Origin: Paulinella micropora
Lineage: Eukaryota; Cercozoa; Imbricatea; Euglyphida
NCBI GenBank assembly: GCA_009731375.1
Contig: BJOX01000080.1
Location: 361,769-425,768, forward strand
Length of the DNA: 64,000 bases
Direction of reading: 5' to 3'
Position numbers and translations under genes: made by a program. This document shows, piece after piece, positions 22,019 through 32,276 of this stretch. A model generated the notes under the pieces. That model saw only the letters and a list, made by a program, of their open reading frames with translations, was not told the origin of the DNA and made no database searches. Positions within the stretch are counted from its first letter, which is position 1. Each line of letters opens with the position of its first letter.

Positions 22019-24327
22019 GTGGGGTACATCCATCATATGGCTATTATGATGATGAGAAGAGAGGGAGAGGAAGAAGAGGGAGACAACGAAACACACGAAC
22101 CCACCCTTTCATCTACACCCCACACACCACTTTTGTCACACGCATTTGTGCCACCTGGCACGGAAGATAGAGGTGAGGGTGAGCGGGAGAGTGGTGTGCG
22201 AGCGGGAGATGAGGACAAGCATGCATCATCTATTCAAAACGCCTCCACACACACTCGCCCCACTATCCCACCCCTTCACGATAACAACTTTTTTACATCC
22301 CTTGATATGGCTGGTGACCCCACTCCTCTTAACCAGATCATACCACTGGAAGAGAAGTGGGCACTCAGACGTACCAGGGCAGTTTACGTAAAAATACTCG
22401 TGAAAGGGCTGCATCCCATACACATTCGTGAGGTAGGTGGCCCACCCCTCAACCTCCACGGCAAACCGATACGTAAGAGTAGTTGTCATGTCACTAGTAG
22501 TAAGCAGTGCGAGGCGACAGTGCCTGACACTGGTATTCGGTGCTCGTGGAGTTTGGGGGCAGCGAGAAAAGGGGCAAAGGGTGGAGAGTGTGCAGCTAGG
22601 TTAGTAGAGCATGACTTCTGTGGCAAGCACGTTGATCAAGAGAGAAAGAGAGGGAAAATACTAGCGAAGTATAGGGAGAAATTGAACTTAGGTCTTCTAC
22701 CTCCTTACGATGCTCTTACTATTGGACCTGCCATCTTATTCACTAAAATCTCCCTATGGAGACAGCACATAGTGACTCGTCCCTCACCTAACCCTGCTCC
22801 ATTCCCTACTACTAGCACTACACCGACCACTACTACACAGAACATACGTAGGAGAGAGATGGGAGTAGGGGGAGTAGAGGGAGTAGGTGTAGGGATAGGA
22901 CAGTTCGTGTCTCTTACCTCTGTGTTGTCCCCATCTCATGCACAACCCACACCCCAAGCACAGTCCTTAAGTGTGTTGTCGGCGCCCCTTGTACCGCATA
23001 ACGCATCTGTGACGTCTGCATTGTTAACTCATGCACACTCTGTGGCTCGTGTTGTGTCTGTCCCACCTGAAAAAGAGCCGAGAGAACCCCAACCAGCCAC
23101 CAACCGTTCCTATGACCTCCGAACAGGGAAAGTAGGGACGGTAGAGGTAAACAGGCGTTGGGCAGTGGGGACTTCCCCCATTGAAGAGTTGCAACGACTC
23201 CTCAATGCCCTCGCCCAAGGGTTTAAGAATAGGACAGTGAAAGACAGACAGATCGTAACGAAGAGTGGGGAGTACGATGAGTTTTACACTGAGGTGTATT
23301 ATGCGATACATCACTGCATAATAACTATGACTACCAAACATGAAGACCCATTTGCACGTGGGATTGTCGCTTCTTTTCCTTACATGTTGAAGGAAACAGA
23401 GGAACTTGAAGCTGTGTTGGGGGGCAAGACACCCCCGGAAGAGGATGAGACGGATAGTTCTCAGACCGACGACACCACCACCAACACACAAAGCACAAAC
23501 ACTGCAACACAAGACAACACACATGCTGAATGCGCTGTTATGCTGATGGGAAATGAGGCAGACAGCGACATTAAAGCTAGTGGTATTGTGTGGGTAGATG
23601 ACAGTGGAGCAAGCGAAACACAGTCACCCGACAAATCCACATTCGTCAAACTTGTGAGAGCCCCGCAGAAGTTCAGAACTGCAAAAGGAAGCATTAGGAC
23701 TGAGTATAAAGGCAAGGTTCAAATGAACCTCTCGGGCTCTCATGGGGATGAAGTCTGTGTATTTGATTCGCATACCACCTATAACCCACATTTAAAGTAT
23801 GGGCTTGTCGCAACCTCAGCATGGGTGCGAAAAGGGCTCGCCGTTGTGCATCAATTGCAAAACAATCAGGTCATAGTCCTAAACAAACCTATCAGAATTG
23901 AGGAGAAACAGATAGTAGCTAGGGGGAGAGCTCTACCTAACAACCTCACGGTTTTCGGTGCCCCAGGGACCAAACCCCTCAACCCCAATGAGTGGTATGA
24001 GCCCACCGCACAGCCTCCCCTCAACACGGAAACACACACCCACTCACCCCCCCTACTGAAACAAGTGAGGCTCCCGAGCCCGATGATTCATCGGACTCGG
24101 GGGAACGAGCTTGACGAGTGTCCTCTCACCTTTCTCAAAAGGCCAACCTACCTGTATATCATGACATATACTGTTCGTCGTCTCCTTGTGTGTGTGGTTG
24201 GCAATGTGATGTGTCTCATGCTTATGTACCCTATTCTACTGAGATAGACACAGAGAGAGGTGAGAGAGCAAGGCAGGAGGATGACAGAGTGCTGTGTCCT
24301 GTTGTCCGTCCCCACTATCATGAAAAC
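22019..24327 (+). pseudogene. Copia pol N-terminus with aspartic protease, cut by PLV insertion
   Basis: The frame 22,019-24,247 has a Cys/His-containing region near 22,500-22,640 (CEATVPDTGIRCSW, then EHDFCGKHVD), a Pro/Thr-rich linker, and the retropepsin active-site motif WVDDSGASETQS near 23,593, followed by a protease-like body. The frame is lost near 24,120-24,247, and the next frame (from 24,118) carries on to the PLV boundary at 24,327. Removing the PLV and one AAAAC copy joins that frame to the GAG-pre-integrase frame at 45,279. The DSGA motif and this junction are seen directly; the protease role follows from the family. Confidence 0.8.
24323..24327. repeat. Target site duplication AAAAC (left)
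   Basis: AAAAC directly outside the left PLV terminus; the same five bases follow the right terminus at 45,274-45,278. Polinton-type integrases usually make 5-6 bp duplications. Confidence 0.8.
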
Positions 24328-24475
24328 AAAAAAAAGAACAAAGAAAAGGGGGAGTGATTTAAAGCACCCCCCCCCCCTTTTCGTTTTGAATTTTGCTATC
24401 GTTCGCCATTTTTTACAAAGTCTGTCGTATTAAGAGATAACAACATAAATCCCCGTTTTTTACATACTGCCAAAA
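24328..24475 (+). repeat. PLV left terminal inverted repeat
   Basis: The reverse complement of 45,125-45,273, nearly identical over about 146 bases. It includes GGGGGAGTGATTTAAAGCA, a C homopolymer (G on the other side) of slightly different length in the two copies, and TTAAGAGATAACAACATAAA. The repeats diverge beyond TACATACTGCCAAAAA. Confidence 0.95.
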
Positions 24476-24569
24476 ACGAAAAAAAAGTTGTGTGGTCAAG
24501 TTCCCAATTCTTTTTGTGTCGTTCGGTTTCAATTATGTTCTAAACATTACACATCATTATTTATAAAAA

Positions 24570-25373
24570 ATGAACTGCGAATATTGCGACAAGAAAGGAT
24601 ACAGACGGGTATCATTACGAGGACATACGTATATAATGTGTGATGAATGCTTAAAGGTATGTAGAAATTGTAAAGTTGTAAGAACCCCAGAAAATTCATA
24701 TGCTAATAGAAACTACTGTAAGGAATGCTGTAAAAAATACCAGAATGAATATGCTAAAACACACAAACAAATATTAACACCTGAACAAAAAGCATATAAA
24801 AAAGAATATGATAGAAAACGACAAGCTGTAAAATTCAAATGCCCACAATGTGATAAAGAAATGAGGCGAGACCATCTAAATACACACATTAAAGCGGTTT
24901 ATGAAAATAAGAAACCAATATTAAGCGAAGAAAGAAAACAAAAGAAACGAGAATATGAAAGAAAACGACAAGCAGAAAAAGTCAAATGCCCGCAATGTGA
25001 TATGGAAATGAGACGAGATAGTCTAATTCAACACACAAAGCGAAAGCATCCTATACCAATAGCACCACCAATCCCCGAAGCATTACAGCCAAAAGAATAC
25101 AAATTACCAGATAAGAAATGTATATATTGCTCTAAGGTAATAAATAATAACATAACTTTAAGAATACACGAATTACGATGTGGCAACATTAAACGAAATA
25201 AAGAAGCTACCTCATTATTAGAACAATACAAAATGACAGTTATGGGGCCCGAACTATTAAATGTATTGATAGCACAATCGTTAATAGCACGGTGTCAATA
25301 TTGCTCTATGGTAATAATTGATAACATAACTTTGACAAAACACAAAGAGTCGTGTGGTCGTATTATTAATTAA
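24570..25373 (+). CDS. Multi-zinc-finger protein
   Basis: 267 residues. The N-terminus (about 1-55) has four CxxC pairs (CEYC, CDEC, CRNC, CKEC) that could form two treble-clef or ribbon-type zinc sites. Two near-duplicate segments follow, each a basic helix (KKEYDRKRQ / KREYERKRQ) leading to CPQCDKEMRRDHLNTH or CPQCDMEMRRDSLIQH, C2H2-like fingers. Two further C-x2-C-x12-H-x4-C fingers (CIYCSK, CQYCSM) lie near 190 and 245. Probably a nucleic-acid-binding protein. It is the first gene inside the left repeat, directly after ATTTATAAAAA, so transcription regulation or end recognition are possible, but the exact role is inference. The frame is intact. Confidence 0.7.
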   Translation: MNCEYCDKKGYRRVSLRGHTYIMCDECLKVCRNCKVVRTPENSYANRNYCKECCKKYQNEYAKTHKQILTPEQKAYKKEYDRKRQAVKFKCPQCDKEMRRDHLNTHIKAVYENKKPILSEERKQKKREYERKRQAEKVKCPQCDMEMRRDSLIQHTKRKHPIPIAPPIPEALQPKEYKLPDKKCIYCSKVINNNITLRIHELRCGNIKRNKEATSLLEQYKMTVMGPELLNVLIAQSLIARCQYCSMVIIDNITLTKHKESCGRIIN

Positions 25374-25412
25374 TTATTTACATTTATAAAAATAATATTA
25401 CATATATATAAG

Positions 25413-25616
25413 ATGCCACGACCAAAGATATATGAAGGAGACGCAAGGAGAAAAAGGAATAATGAGAAAGCTCTCGCATACTATTACCGTAATAAAGATA
25501 GATTAAACGAAGAACGGCGAACCAAAGCACAGAAGTTAATACAATACACACAAGATATAGAAGAATACAAAAAGAAGATACAGGAGTTAGAAGAGCGACT
25601 GAGTAAGTCAAATTAA
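25413..25616 (+). CDS. Small basic coiled-coil protein
   Basis: 67 residues, start ATG preceded by TACATATATATAAG. Basic N-terminus (RPKIYEGDARRKRNNEKALA), then a heptad-like stretch (IEEYKKKIQELEERL) suited to a short coiled coil. The RxKRNNxKAxxYYxxNK pattern echoes the basic helices of the zinc-finger protein just upstream. It may be a small DNA-binding or regulatory protein. No family recognised. Confidence 0.6.
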   Translation: MPRPKIYEGDARRKRNNEKALAYYYRNKDRLNEERRTKAQKLIQYTQDIEEYKKKIQELEERLSKSN

Positions 25617-25728
25617 TCAACAATTCTTTTTATCGGTAAAATATTTTACATCTAAATATAACATATAGATATATGTAAAGTATTAAATAATTATTTTTTG
25701 AAAAATTTATCCTGCCAATCTATATACA

Positions 25729-28700
25729 ATGGACCAATACCAACCAGAACTATTTCCGCTCTACCAAATTGAGCAACGAGGAGACTACATCAGAGAAAGA
25801 GGCAAAAGAAGATGGTATCTCATTACAACTCCAACCGCCCTGCGACTTATAAACAGACTAACGGGTGGCCATCCTGAACTAGTCGGCCGAAATAACTCGC
25901 TCGTTATACCATATGCCCCAGGATGGGAAGCTCGCCTCCAACAGCTAAACCCAAATACAAGTTATCTAGTCCATCTGGATTATGAAGGATATCACGGACC
26001 AGTCAGAGGAATATACAGAGCTAACGAATTAAAGCGGTCAATTAATGCGGTTAGAAACTTTGTGGAACGACAAGCAAGGTTTTACGAACAAAGAGAAGAC
26101 AAAGACCTTAAAGTCATTACAATTGACCAAGTTCATCCGCAAAATAATGCTGTCATACCAATGGCACAGGGTGAAATAAACTGTGTGCTAGAATGTATTA
26201 TGAAAGACTTTCCAAACCCAAACAATAGAAAACGAAAACGAGATAGTGTGATACTAGACCGCTTTAAGGATATCAAATATGCCACAGCAAAGGACCTTGA
26301 CGAAATGGAAGACTTCATCCGATGTAGGATTTATGTGTTTGATGGTATGAATTTGGTATGGCGAGCATCTACTAAGGAATACCCAAAACAGATAATAATC
26401 AGATGTAATGATTATCACGCCACATTAATACAAGGAAAACAAAAAGACATCTGCATCCAACACATAAAATCAATTGAGCTATTATACGATATTAACGAAA
26501 ACATACCAGAGCCACGACCCCAATATGCTACTAACCACGAAGCAAGTAATGTGAAACTATCTACGAACCAATATGAAAACAAATTGATATCACAGGAAGA
26601 ACTCAATAATATACAAACCAAACTCGAATTAGAACATAAGGAGTGTTATTCAATGACAGACCAATCTGGAAATATTGTAGGAATAGTAGATAAAGAAAAC
26701 AAACTAAACTACAAATGCTTAGACCGTTTCAAGCACGCATCATTCGTTCCCAGAGATACTCCCGCTTGGTCATTGCCATCATACTTCAAACAATTATTTA
26801 TATATACTCTCATAGAAAAACATAAACCTAAGTTCCATACACAAATTACTGAACCTAATATATTATGACACGTGAAATCTGGTCAAATACCATTTCATCA
26901 TATCTTTAAGCATCACGCCAAGAACCCCAACAAGATACACCAGATTGATATGGTAAAAGCTTATACAAATGCTTTGTTAGGTAATCTAGGGGAAATGTCG
27001 TCATACTTCAATGAATACCCGATTGCCCCTCGCAACATAATTAACATAAACCAAAATATGACACAAGAATACTACAATAAACTTAAACCTCTACACGGTT
27101 ATGCGGTTTTTGATTACAACCAAAAGCACCTCACAGTTCCAACTTTCTTCAACGGCTACACCACAAAAGGAACACAATGCCAACCCATACCCGCATTGTT
27201 GTATATGTTTGACCAAGTTGTTAAGATATTTATTAAGAGATTATACATAGCAGACGACCGTTTCAACCCCTTCAAAACCTTCTCAGAACACATATCAAAT
27301 ATACAAGATTATTACTTTGATAAGCCTGGCTTTGAACACGACACCTTAGCCAAAGCAATCAACTTACTAGTAGGCTCTCTCAATACTAACATACACCGAA
27401 CTCAGCAAGTATCTACCATTTCAAAAACATACAACGAGCGAATACATTTTATGATGAAAGAAAAAGGGTATATGTTATTGTTCCTGAAACGAGTTAAATA
27501 CGATAAAAGTAAGTATGCCGAAATGAAGGACGACCTACTACCAGAGCGAATGATATACACATACCAAGATACAAACCCAACAGACAACATATTTTAAATG
27601 TCTCATTTAACTGGCTATGTGCTAGCATACCAAAAGATAGTTCTTCATAACCAAATGTTAAAGCTTGTAAATACTGGGCGGACTTTGTTATATTCTAATA
27701 CAGACAGTATCGCATACGAAGGTGAATATATGAAAACAGGAAAAGAATTTCGCCCTGAGGTTTTAGAACAGGATGAGCTCATTGCCCCACAACTGAATAT
27801 GAATTGTTTCGTTTCCTACATAAATGGCGAACCACGGATAACATACCAGCGACACAGCGGTTTCAAAGACATACTACCATTACAAAAATTCTTGGAAACA
27901 CCACATAAACAATATCCAGAGTTCTCCGCCTTTGAGGATACAGAGCTTCCAGATTATAGCACCAAAGACGAATACAAACCTTTACCAGAACAAGAATTAT
28001 TACTTATTCACGGCAAAGCTGGGACTGGTAAATCCGAAATGATTAAATACCTAACTGGTCAGCCATCAAAATACACTAACACACATTTCAAAGACAAAAA
28101 GACTTTATCAACCGCTATGACACACAATGCCCGCCAAGTTATTAATTCTGAATATACACTCCAAAAAATACTAACAATGCTATATCATAGGCTACCGCTA
28201 CCGATACCAGTGGGCGAAGAAGCAATTAATCACAGAATAACCATTGGTGAAGTTTCTATGCTTACTTCCAAAAATTTAGAAAGTCTGGACCATATGCTCA
28301 GAAAATACACCAAAATCAACAGACCATTCGGCGGTGTATCTATCATCTTATTCTGCCACTTAGTACAGCTTCCTTGCCCAGACCCAACATCAGAACCATT
28401 CTACAAGTCAAAAACTTTCAAGCTATTTACAAAAATAAATATTGATACAAATTACAGACAAGCCAAAGACCTAGTTCTACAATCTATCTTAAATAAGGTA
28501 GAAGACTATTACAAGGTCGGCGGTAACGAGCTTAGCGAACATAAAGCAAAAGACTGCCTACCTTATATACTAACACTTGAAGAATTAGATACTCTCAATA
28601 AGCAAGTTAAGCCACACCCGAAACCGACCGACAAAAACCCACCTTTAATATTACACCACTCTAACAACAATGTTAATGAAAGCAATAACAAAATGCTACA

Positions 28701-29034
28701 AAATAAACCACTTAAAACAGGTCATCAGGTTGTGTTTCGTTGTAATACAAAGGTTGTTCATAACGGCGATATTCATACTATTACTAGGGATACCAAAGAA
28801 CATATATTCATTACGATTGACAATATTGAGCAGAAATTTGATAGAAAAAAAACGATACCAGACAAGAAACCGTATGCTGACATCCAGCCGACATTCTCAT
28901 CCACCATCCACTGCTCACAAGGCCGAACAACACCAGTGTGGATAAATCTAGACCTACTGTCAATGAATTTGTTATATGTTGCTTTAAGTCGTGCCACCTG
29001 CTTGAACGATATTGGACTATCAAATGATGTATGA
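25729..29034 (+). pseudogene. PolB-type DNA polymerase joined to SF1 (Pif1/RecD-like) helicase, two in-frame stops
   Basis: One frame of 1,101 codons, interrupted by TGA at 26,866 and TAA at 27,595. The start ATG follows CTATATACA. The N-terminal 380 residues are unassigned. Palm motifs follow: motif A IDMVKAYTNAL (about 26,944), a motif B-like AKAINLLVGSL (about 27,349, Val in place of the usual Tyr), and motif C YSNTDS (27,691). After a linker comes a helicase with Walker A GKAGTGKS (about 28,012), a motif II-like IGEVSM in which the expected Asp is Gly, a degenerate VQLPCPD box, TIHCSQG (motif V-like) and LYVALSRA (motif VI). Motif C and the whole helicase share one open frame, so the fusion is not an artefact. 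It would copy the viral genome; the stops and lost helicase Asp suggest it is dead. Confidence 0.8.
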
Positions 29035-29037
29035 AAG

Positions 29038-29727
29038 TCATAAATATATTTTTTTGGCTCCTTTACCTTTGAAACTTCTAACCGTATGAACATCCCTCGT
29101 CGGCTTCACTAGCTTAGTATTTACAGCCGTAGCCCCTAGCAATGATACGGGGTCAAATGCGGTTCGGTAGTTCGTGGTTAGCTTCGCGGTCTTCGCCCGC
29201 TTACCTTTTGGATTTACTTTAACGGCCACTCTGTCAATTACTCCTTCAATTAGGTCTCTCGTGCTACTTCCTTTATTGTATGTTGTAGCCTTCACCCCAG
29301 TCTGTCGGCTTAAATCTTTTGCTATTGTGCCACCTAACGAATGACCCGTAAGCTCTACATTATCCTTACCATATTTCTTTATGACTTCATTAACCAGATT
29401 CTGCTCTTCTTTATATCTTGGAGTTCTTTTTAATACTCCCTTCACCAATGCGACATCTGTTAGCAGGTCTCGCTTATCTGCCGAGCCTCTAAATGCCACA
29501 ATCGCTTTATCGTCTTTTTCATACACTGTTAATTTTTCTTTGCTCGCTACTGGCTTCCATCCGTCAGCACCTTTTCTATCTGACCGCGACAAATAGACAT
29601 CCTCAGACAACTCCGCATTGCCACCCTTTTGCTTTCTGTATTCCTTGCCCGCCTTTTTCAATGCTTCACCATAGCTTATGTTATGTTTAGCTGAGTAAGC
29701 CTTTACGAATTTAATCCACTCACTCAT
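29038..29727 (-). CDS. Class 3 lipase-like alpha/beta hydrolase
   Basis: 229 residues, intact. Residues 1-36 (WIKFVKAYSAKHNISYGEAL, then a KEYRKQKGG tail) are a short helical segment of a type seen at the N-terminus of several algal-virus proteins. The hydrolase domain has the nucleophile elbow TGHSLGG (Ser130) and candidate partners Asp192 (FDPVSLLG) and His214 (RDVHTVRSF), the usual Ser-Asp-His order of lipase class 3. It may act on host membrane lipids at entry or exit; that is inference. The 3' end lies 3 bp from the stop of the polymerase-helicase frame (convergent). An AATAATATACGAA promoter-like motif precedes the ATG. Confidence 0.85.
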   Translation of the reverse strand: MSEWIKFVKAYSAKHNISYGEALKKAGKEYRKQKGGNAELSEDVYLSRSDRKGADGWKPVASKEKLTVYEKDDKAIVAFRGSADKRDLLTDVALVKGVLKRTPRYKEEQNLVNEVIKKYGKDNVELTGHSLGGTIAKDLSRQTGVKATTYNKGSSTRDLIEGVIDRVAVKVNPKGKRAKTAKLTTNYRTAFDPVSLLGATAVNTKLVKPTRDVHTVRSFKGKGAKKIYL

Positions 29728-29784
29728 TTCGTATATTATTAATTATTTAATTTTTTTCCTTCCTACTATATACACCCTAGTACT

Positions 29785-30057
29785 ATGTCCGCCCTAACAA
29801 GACTGTGCGAGAAGTTCCAAAAACTTTCCATTGAAGGCGAAAAAAAATCCTTCTCGTTGGAAGATGTCCAAAAGGTAATCCACGACGAAATAAAAGCGAT
29901 TGAAGAAATGAGAAATGCTCAACCAAACTTGTTCCATTTCGGGAAATACAAGGGCAAAAAAATAGAAGACATCGCAAAGATTGATAAGCCATACATTGAA
30001 TGGTTAGTTCGTCAGCCCTGGTGTAGTAATAAGGATGAATTGAAAAAGTATTTATGA
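29785..30057 (+). CDS. ExoX C-terminal-like (DUF3820-type) small protein 1
   Basis: 90 residues. The C-terminal 45 read FHFGKYKGKKIEDIAKIDKP, then YIEWLVRQPW, the pattern of the small domain at the C-terminus of ExoX-type exonucleases and in stand-alone DUF3820 proteins (FGKYKG..hxxhxxxDPxYhxWh). The N-terminal half is helical and charged. No nuclease catalytic residues are present. It is followed by a second copy of the domain at 30,091, so a local duplication is likely. Preceded by CTATATACACC. Confidence 0.7.
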   Translation: MSALTRLCEKFQKLSIEGEKKSFSLEDVQKVIHDEIKAIEEMRNAQPNLFHFGKYKGKKIEDIAKIDKPYIEWLVRQPWCSNKDELKKYL

Positions 30058-30090
30058 TTATAATAAATAAATTTTTATATAATATATACA

Positions 30091-30279
30091 ATGAGTGAAG
30101 CCGAAGCAAAAAAAGAAATTCCCGATGAAGAGGAAGAAGTAAATAAAGTTCTACAATATGGAAAATATATACATAAAAAAATGGAAGATGTTGCCAAGGT
30201 TGACAAAGAGTATCTTGAATGGCTAGTTCAACAGCCGTGGTTTAAGAATAAAGATGAAGTGAAAAAGTATTTACCGTAA
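30091..30279 (+). CDS. ExoX C-terminal-like (DUF3820-type) small protein 2
   Basis: 62 residues, a paralogue of the gene just upstream (YGKYIHKKMEDVAKVDKEYL, EWLVQQPWFKNKDEVKKYL). It keeps only the small domain with an acidic N-terminus. In YGKYIHKK the usual KYKGK core is altered (KYIHKK). A promoter-like ATAATATATACA lies just before the ATG. Its 3' end overlaps the convergent DCL-like gene by 9 bp. The function is unknown; binding to nucleic acid or to the polymerase is only a guess. Confidence 0.65.
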   Translation: MSEAEAKKEIPDEEEEVNKVLQYGKYIHKKMEDVAKVDKEYLEWLVQQPWFKNKDEVKKYLP

Positions 30280-30906
30280 GAGATACATTTTACCTCTTAT
30301 ATTGATTTCTTTTTTTATAATTCGCAGTATTGCTTTCTGTTTGTGAAAGTCGCTAAACCTAGTAAAATGCGGTTCTTTCAAAAGGTTGTCTTCAACTTCT
30401 AATTCTCTATTTACTTCAAGATATTGTTTAAGGATGTCTTTGAATTGTATGATGTCAAAGTGGTGGTCTACGTGGACATCAACCCGCTCATATATATCGC
30501 CACTTATTTCGCATATGTATCGGGGTTCCACGAATACATCAATAGCCATGAGGTCTAGATATTCTTGTATCTGCGGTCTTATCGTATTCCTGCTAGCTTC
30601 TTTTATCACTCTCGCCATTTTTTTAAATTTGCTAAGCCCTATGAGGTCAACACAACAATTCCACGAAAACGGCTTACCATCTACACGAAAGTGTTTTCTC
30701 CCCGTGGTCAAATTACTTTCATCATCAATGATGCCATTTTTTAGACAAGGGTGATGGGTTATTAGGTCTAGCACGAAATTGCTATCTTCTGGGTTCAGCA
30801 CTTCACCATCGTTATATTTGTTTATCATTCTTCTTATGTAGGATTTGATAGATGTTTTTGTTATAAACCGCCTACCACCCACAACATACGACTTACGACT
30901 ATACAT
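30271..30906 (-). CDS. DCL/DUF3223-like protein
   Basis: 211 residues, intact. The segment FVLDLITHHPCLKNGIIDDE through HFRVDGKPFSWNCCVDLIG fits the DUF3223 (DCL-type) pattern: a helix, HP..K, and a late 'DG...FS..KC' element. The C-terminal part (VDVHVDHHFDIIQFKDILKQ) resembles the tail of viral HNH-like proteins with the same domain, but no full HNH set is visible. DCL domains occur in plastid rRNA-processing proteins and in many algal-virus and phage proteins. The role here is unknown. An AATATAGTAATAT motif lies about 20-30 nt before the ATG. Confidence 0.65.
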   Translation of the reverse strand: MYSRKSYVVGGRRFITKTSIKSYIRRMINKYNDGEVLNPEDSNFVLDLITHHPCLKNGIIDDESNLTTGRKHFRVDGKPFSWNCCVDLIGLSKFKKMARVIKEASRNTIRPQIQEYLDLMAIDVFVEPRYICEISGDIYERVDVHVDHHFDIIQFKDILKQYLEVNRELEVEDNLLKEPHFTRFSDFHKQKAILRIIKKEINIRGKMYLLR

Positions 30907-30974
30907 ATCTCCTACGTCGATAGACGATATTACTATATTATTATATTAGAAAAAATTATTACAAAAATAAATAA

Positions 30975-32224
30975 TTAGTGGTCTTCTAAAAAATTAGCAA
31001 TAACACTCACATTTCCTCCATTATTAACCGTCGCGACAGACTTTTGTAAAAATGTTAGATTTTCACCAGGAGAAAGTTGTATGTCGTAAGCTCGCAGGTC
31101 AACAAGCTGGCTAGAAGTAGCATTAACATAAAGTTTAAGAATGACATCAGTTATAGTGGCACCACCGAGAGCCGTCGCAGAGGTGTCCTTTGATACGATT
31201 GAAGTCGTGGCATCAATATCAGCAAAGTTCTCCGCCGTAAGTGCTCCTGTCGTTTTCACAATTCGCACTATGTTAACTTTGGTGTCTTCGTTTGATATGC
31301 TCACGAGAGAAGGATAAACGATTGAATAATTCGTAGCACCACCATTAAAGTTGTTTTATTTTTTATGCTGAGGATTGGGCTTTCCGTGGTGCTCGCCGCC
31401 TTACTTCCTTCCGCTTCGTTTGATATGCTTGAATTAATAGTGTTAGTTCCTTCTATGAATAATCCAACACTCGCGGTTTTAAGGTTTTGAATTCCATTAG
31501 AAGCATCATTCCTCATTAGTGCTGTAAATGGTAATGTTGTGTTTCGCAGACTGACACCAGTGTTGGCATTCGCATACTTAATCATATGGACTTGCTGGAA
31601 TTTACCAGTCGTGGGGTTCTCAATTGAAAACTTAATAGCACCAAATCCTAAATAATAGAATTGAATTTGAAATACATTTCCCTTATTCCAAAGAATGACG
31701 GGCATATCTTTGCTTCCATCACAAGGGTCATCCCAGGTTGCTTGCGGGATACAAGTAGTCGCTCCTCCTTTGGCTTGTAGAATATTCATTCCAACATCAG
31801 TTTTATAAAAATAGAAACCATTTGAAAAATCACTTTCACCAATTCCTACACACGAATAATATGTTTTCGTATCATCGGTCGTCCATAAAGCGGTGAAGCG
31901 GGCTACTACCCCCATACCAGTCCGATATTTTATTCTTCTTTTACTTGTTAGGATGGCACTCGCGGTATTATTTGCTTGTGTTTTCAATTCAGCCATATTC
32001 GCATTAAATGAAACTGTCGCATTAGTTTGAGTTAATGTCCATATCCGTGTATTAACAGTGTAGGGAAAAATCTCCTGAACAACTGGTGTTAATTGACTTG
32101 TTAATGCTTCGCCGAAAGCGGTTTTCGTATTATTGGTTTCAATACTTCCATCATATCCGACTTTGACATTTACGAAGTCTCCGTTAGGGTCTTGTGCTAT
32201 CAAATTTCTCTGATGGGTCGTCAT
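30975..32224 (-). pseudogene. Virion-associated beta-rich protein, frameshifted
   Basis: Two minus-strand frames: 32,224-31,301 (307 codons) and 31,304-30,975 (109 codons). Near 31,350, the second frame reads upstream as NGGATNYSIVYPSLVSISNE, which continues sensibly from the first frame's ILSIKNKTT. This looks like one protein of about 415 residues with one shift rather than two genes. The sequence is Thr/Asn/Gly-rich and beta-like, with no signal peptide. It sits directly downstream of the major capsid gene in the same direction with a promoter-like AATAATATAGGAATT, so a minor structural or receptor-facing role is likely. No family recognised with certainty. Confidence 0.6.
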
Positions 32225-32276
32225 AATTCCTATATTATTAAAAAATAAATAATCTATCTAAATTAATTACTACATC

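Noticed and set aside
25729-29034. Alternative genetic code reading TGA/TAA as sense
   Set aside because: Both a TGA and a TAA would have to be sense, while other genes of the same element end normally at TAA, TAG and TGA. Decay is simpler.
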